DNA of 33,033 nucleotides from an uncultured Chitinophagales bacterium (GTDB lineage: Bacteria; Bacteroidota; Bacteroidia; Chitinophagales; UBA2359), in assembly GCA_937927195.1 (NCBI GenBank), contig CALBCY010000308.1:1-33033 (forward strand), read 5' to 3'. Both the position numbers and the translations under genes were made by a program. The notes under the pieces were generated by a model. The model did not search any database. It was not told where the DNA came from and was given only the letters and a program-made list of their open reading frames with translations. This document shows, piece by piece, positions 32,578 to 33,033 of the stretch (position 1 is the first letter of the stretch; each line of letters begins with the position of its first letter).

Positions 32578-32630
32578 CGCCAAAGGCTAAAGGCTAAAGG
32601 CCAAAGGCCAAAAGCTAAAAACCTTCCCTC
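32578..32630 (-). repeat. Imperfect repeat of GGCTAAA/GGCCAAA units after the POT transporter stop
   Basis: About 53 bases of the same 7-base units as at 32187-32230, with one or two more units and the same end AAAAACCTTCC. On the minus strand it starts directly behind the stop codon of the POT transporter (32632-32634). Between it and the DUF1059 gene lies about 100 bases of sequence with no recognised feature. Confidence 0.7.
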
Positions 32631-32631
32631 A

Positions 32632-33033
32632 TTATTCGTCATCTACCCCATGCATCATCCGCTTCATCATTGGATTCAACATAAACATAATCAAACCTGC
32701 AACAATCGGGATCACTGTAAACATCAAAAAGAAAATGGTCATTGAATATTCTTCAACAATAACATCCAAATAACTTCCAGTTTTTCCAGCTGCATAATTT
32801 GCTATAAAATTGGAAACAAACCATATTCCAAACATCACTCCAACCAAACGAAGTGGTGCCAATTTGGAAACATAAGACAATCCAACTGGTGAAATACACA
32901 ACTCACCCATTGTATGGAAATAATAAGCCAAGATCAACCAAACCATGCTCACACTAGCAGTTTTTGCACCTTGAGGGATTCCAGCAGAACCAAAAGCTAA
33001 AACAGCAAAGCCTATTCCAAGCAAAATCAAACC
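32632..33033 (-). CDS. POT/PTR-family peptide transporter, C-terminal part (runs off the window)
   Basis: About 134 residues, the last third or quarter of a proton-coupled oligopeptide transporter of the major facilitator superfamily. It shows four or so helices, with the family block HTMGELCISPVGLSYVSKLAP in the first loop region and VGVMFGIWFVSNFIANYAAGKTGSY after it. It ends in a short cytoplasmic tail, MMKRMMHGVDDE. The frame stays open to the right edge, so the true start lies outside; an internal ATG at 33030 should not be taken as the start. The family is secure, the exact substrate (di- or tripeptides in most members) is inferred. Confidence 0.88.
   Translation of the reverse strand, partial: GLILLGIGFAVLAFGSAGIPQGAKTASVSMVWLILAYYFHTMGELCISPVGLSYVSKLAPLRLVGVMFGIWFVSNFIANYAAGKTGSYLDVIVEEYSMTIFFLMFTVIPIVAGLIMFMLNPMMKRMMHGVDDE

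Overview
The window reads as a chromosomal segment of a Bacteroidota bacterium, most likely from the Saprospirales lineage. The phylum call is fairly safe and the order-level call is a guess from family resemblance. Grounds: a secreted lectin with a type IX secretion (T9SS) C-terminal sorting domain, a ParC-type topoisomerase IV A subunit of the Bacteroidota form, a Bacteroidota-style ClpS, TAnnTTTG promoter elements, few Shine-Dalgarno sequences, several TTG starts, and AT-rich DNA throughout. It is not a prophage or a large island; most genes are housekeeping or envelope genes.

Left part (1-8430): a surface-glycan neighbourhood. It holds a GT2 glycosyltransferase of the polyprenol-phosphate sugar type (332-1036, -), two multi-pass membrane proteins that look like the two halves of one GT-C glycosyltransferase (2814-4610 and 1214-2779, both -), a DUF2304 membrane protein (4954-5382, +), a GT4 glycosyltransferase (5437-6555, +), tryptophan 2,3-dioxygenase (6569-7519, -) and a Wzz-like chain-length protein (7545-8429, -). 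The last two appear co-transcribed.

Middle part (8430-18292): a small secreted protein with two terminators behind it, a LuxR/NarL response regulator, a DUF457/YdjM-type membrane protein, a minisatellite of about 24 copies of a 20-bp unit between convergent genes, a four-PAS histidine kinase, and ParC. Several gene-free stretches lie between them.

Right part (18293-33033): a clpS-aat pair (N-degron recognition and tagging), an AsmA-like envelope protein, an antitoxin followed by a frameshifted doc (Fic-fold) toxin, a PAP2 phosphatase, a dicarboxylate/acidic amino acid symporter, the T9SS lectin, a class C beta-lactamase-fold serine hydrolase, a group 3 truncated hemoglobin, a repeat (propeller-like)/OmpA fusion protein, a DUF1059 protein, and the C-terminal part of a POT-family peptide transporter that runs off the right edge.

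The observations most worth a second look are: (1) the GT-C enzyme split in its extracytoplasmic loop, where the second half carries its own signal peptide; (2) the 20-bp minisatellite and its apparent relation, in sequence and transcriptional polarity, to repeats sitting just after two other stop codons; (3) the decayed doc toxin next to an intact antitoxin. No tRNA, rRNA, insertion sequence or CRISPR array was recognised.
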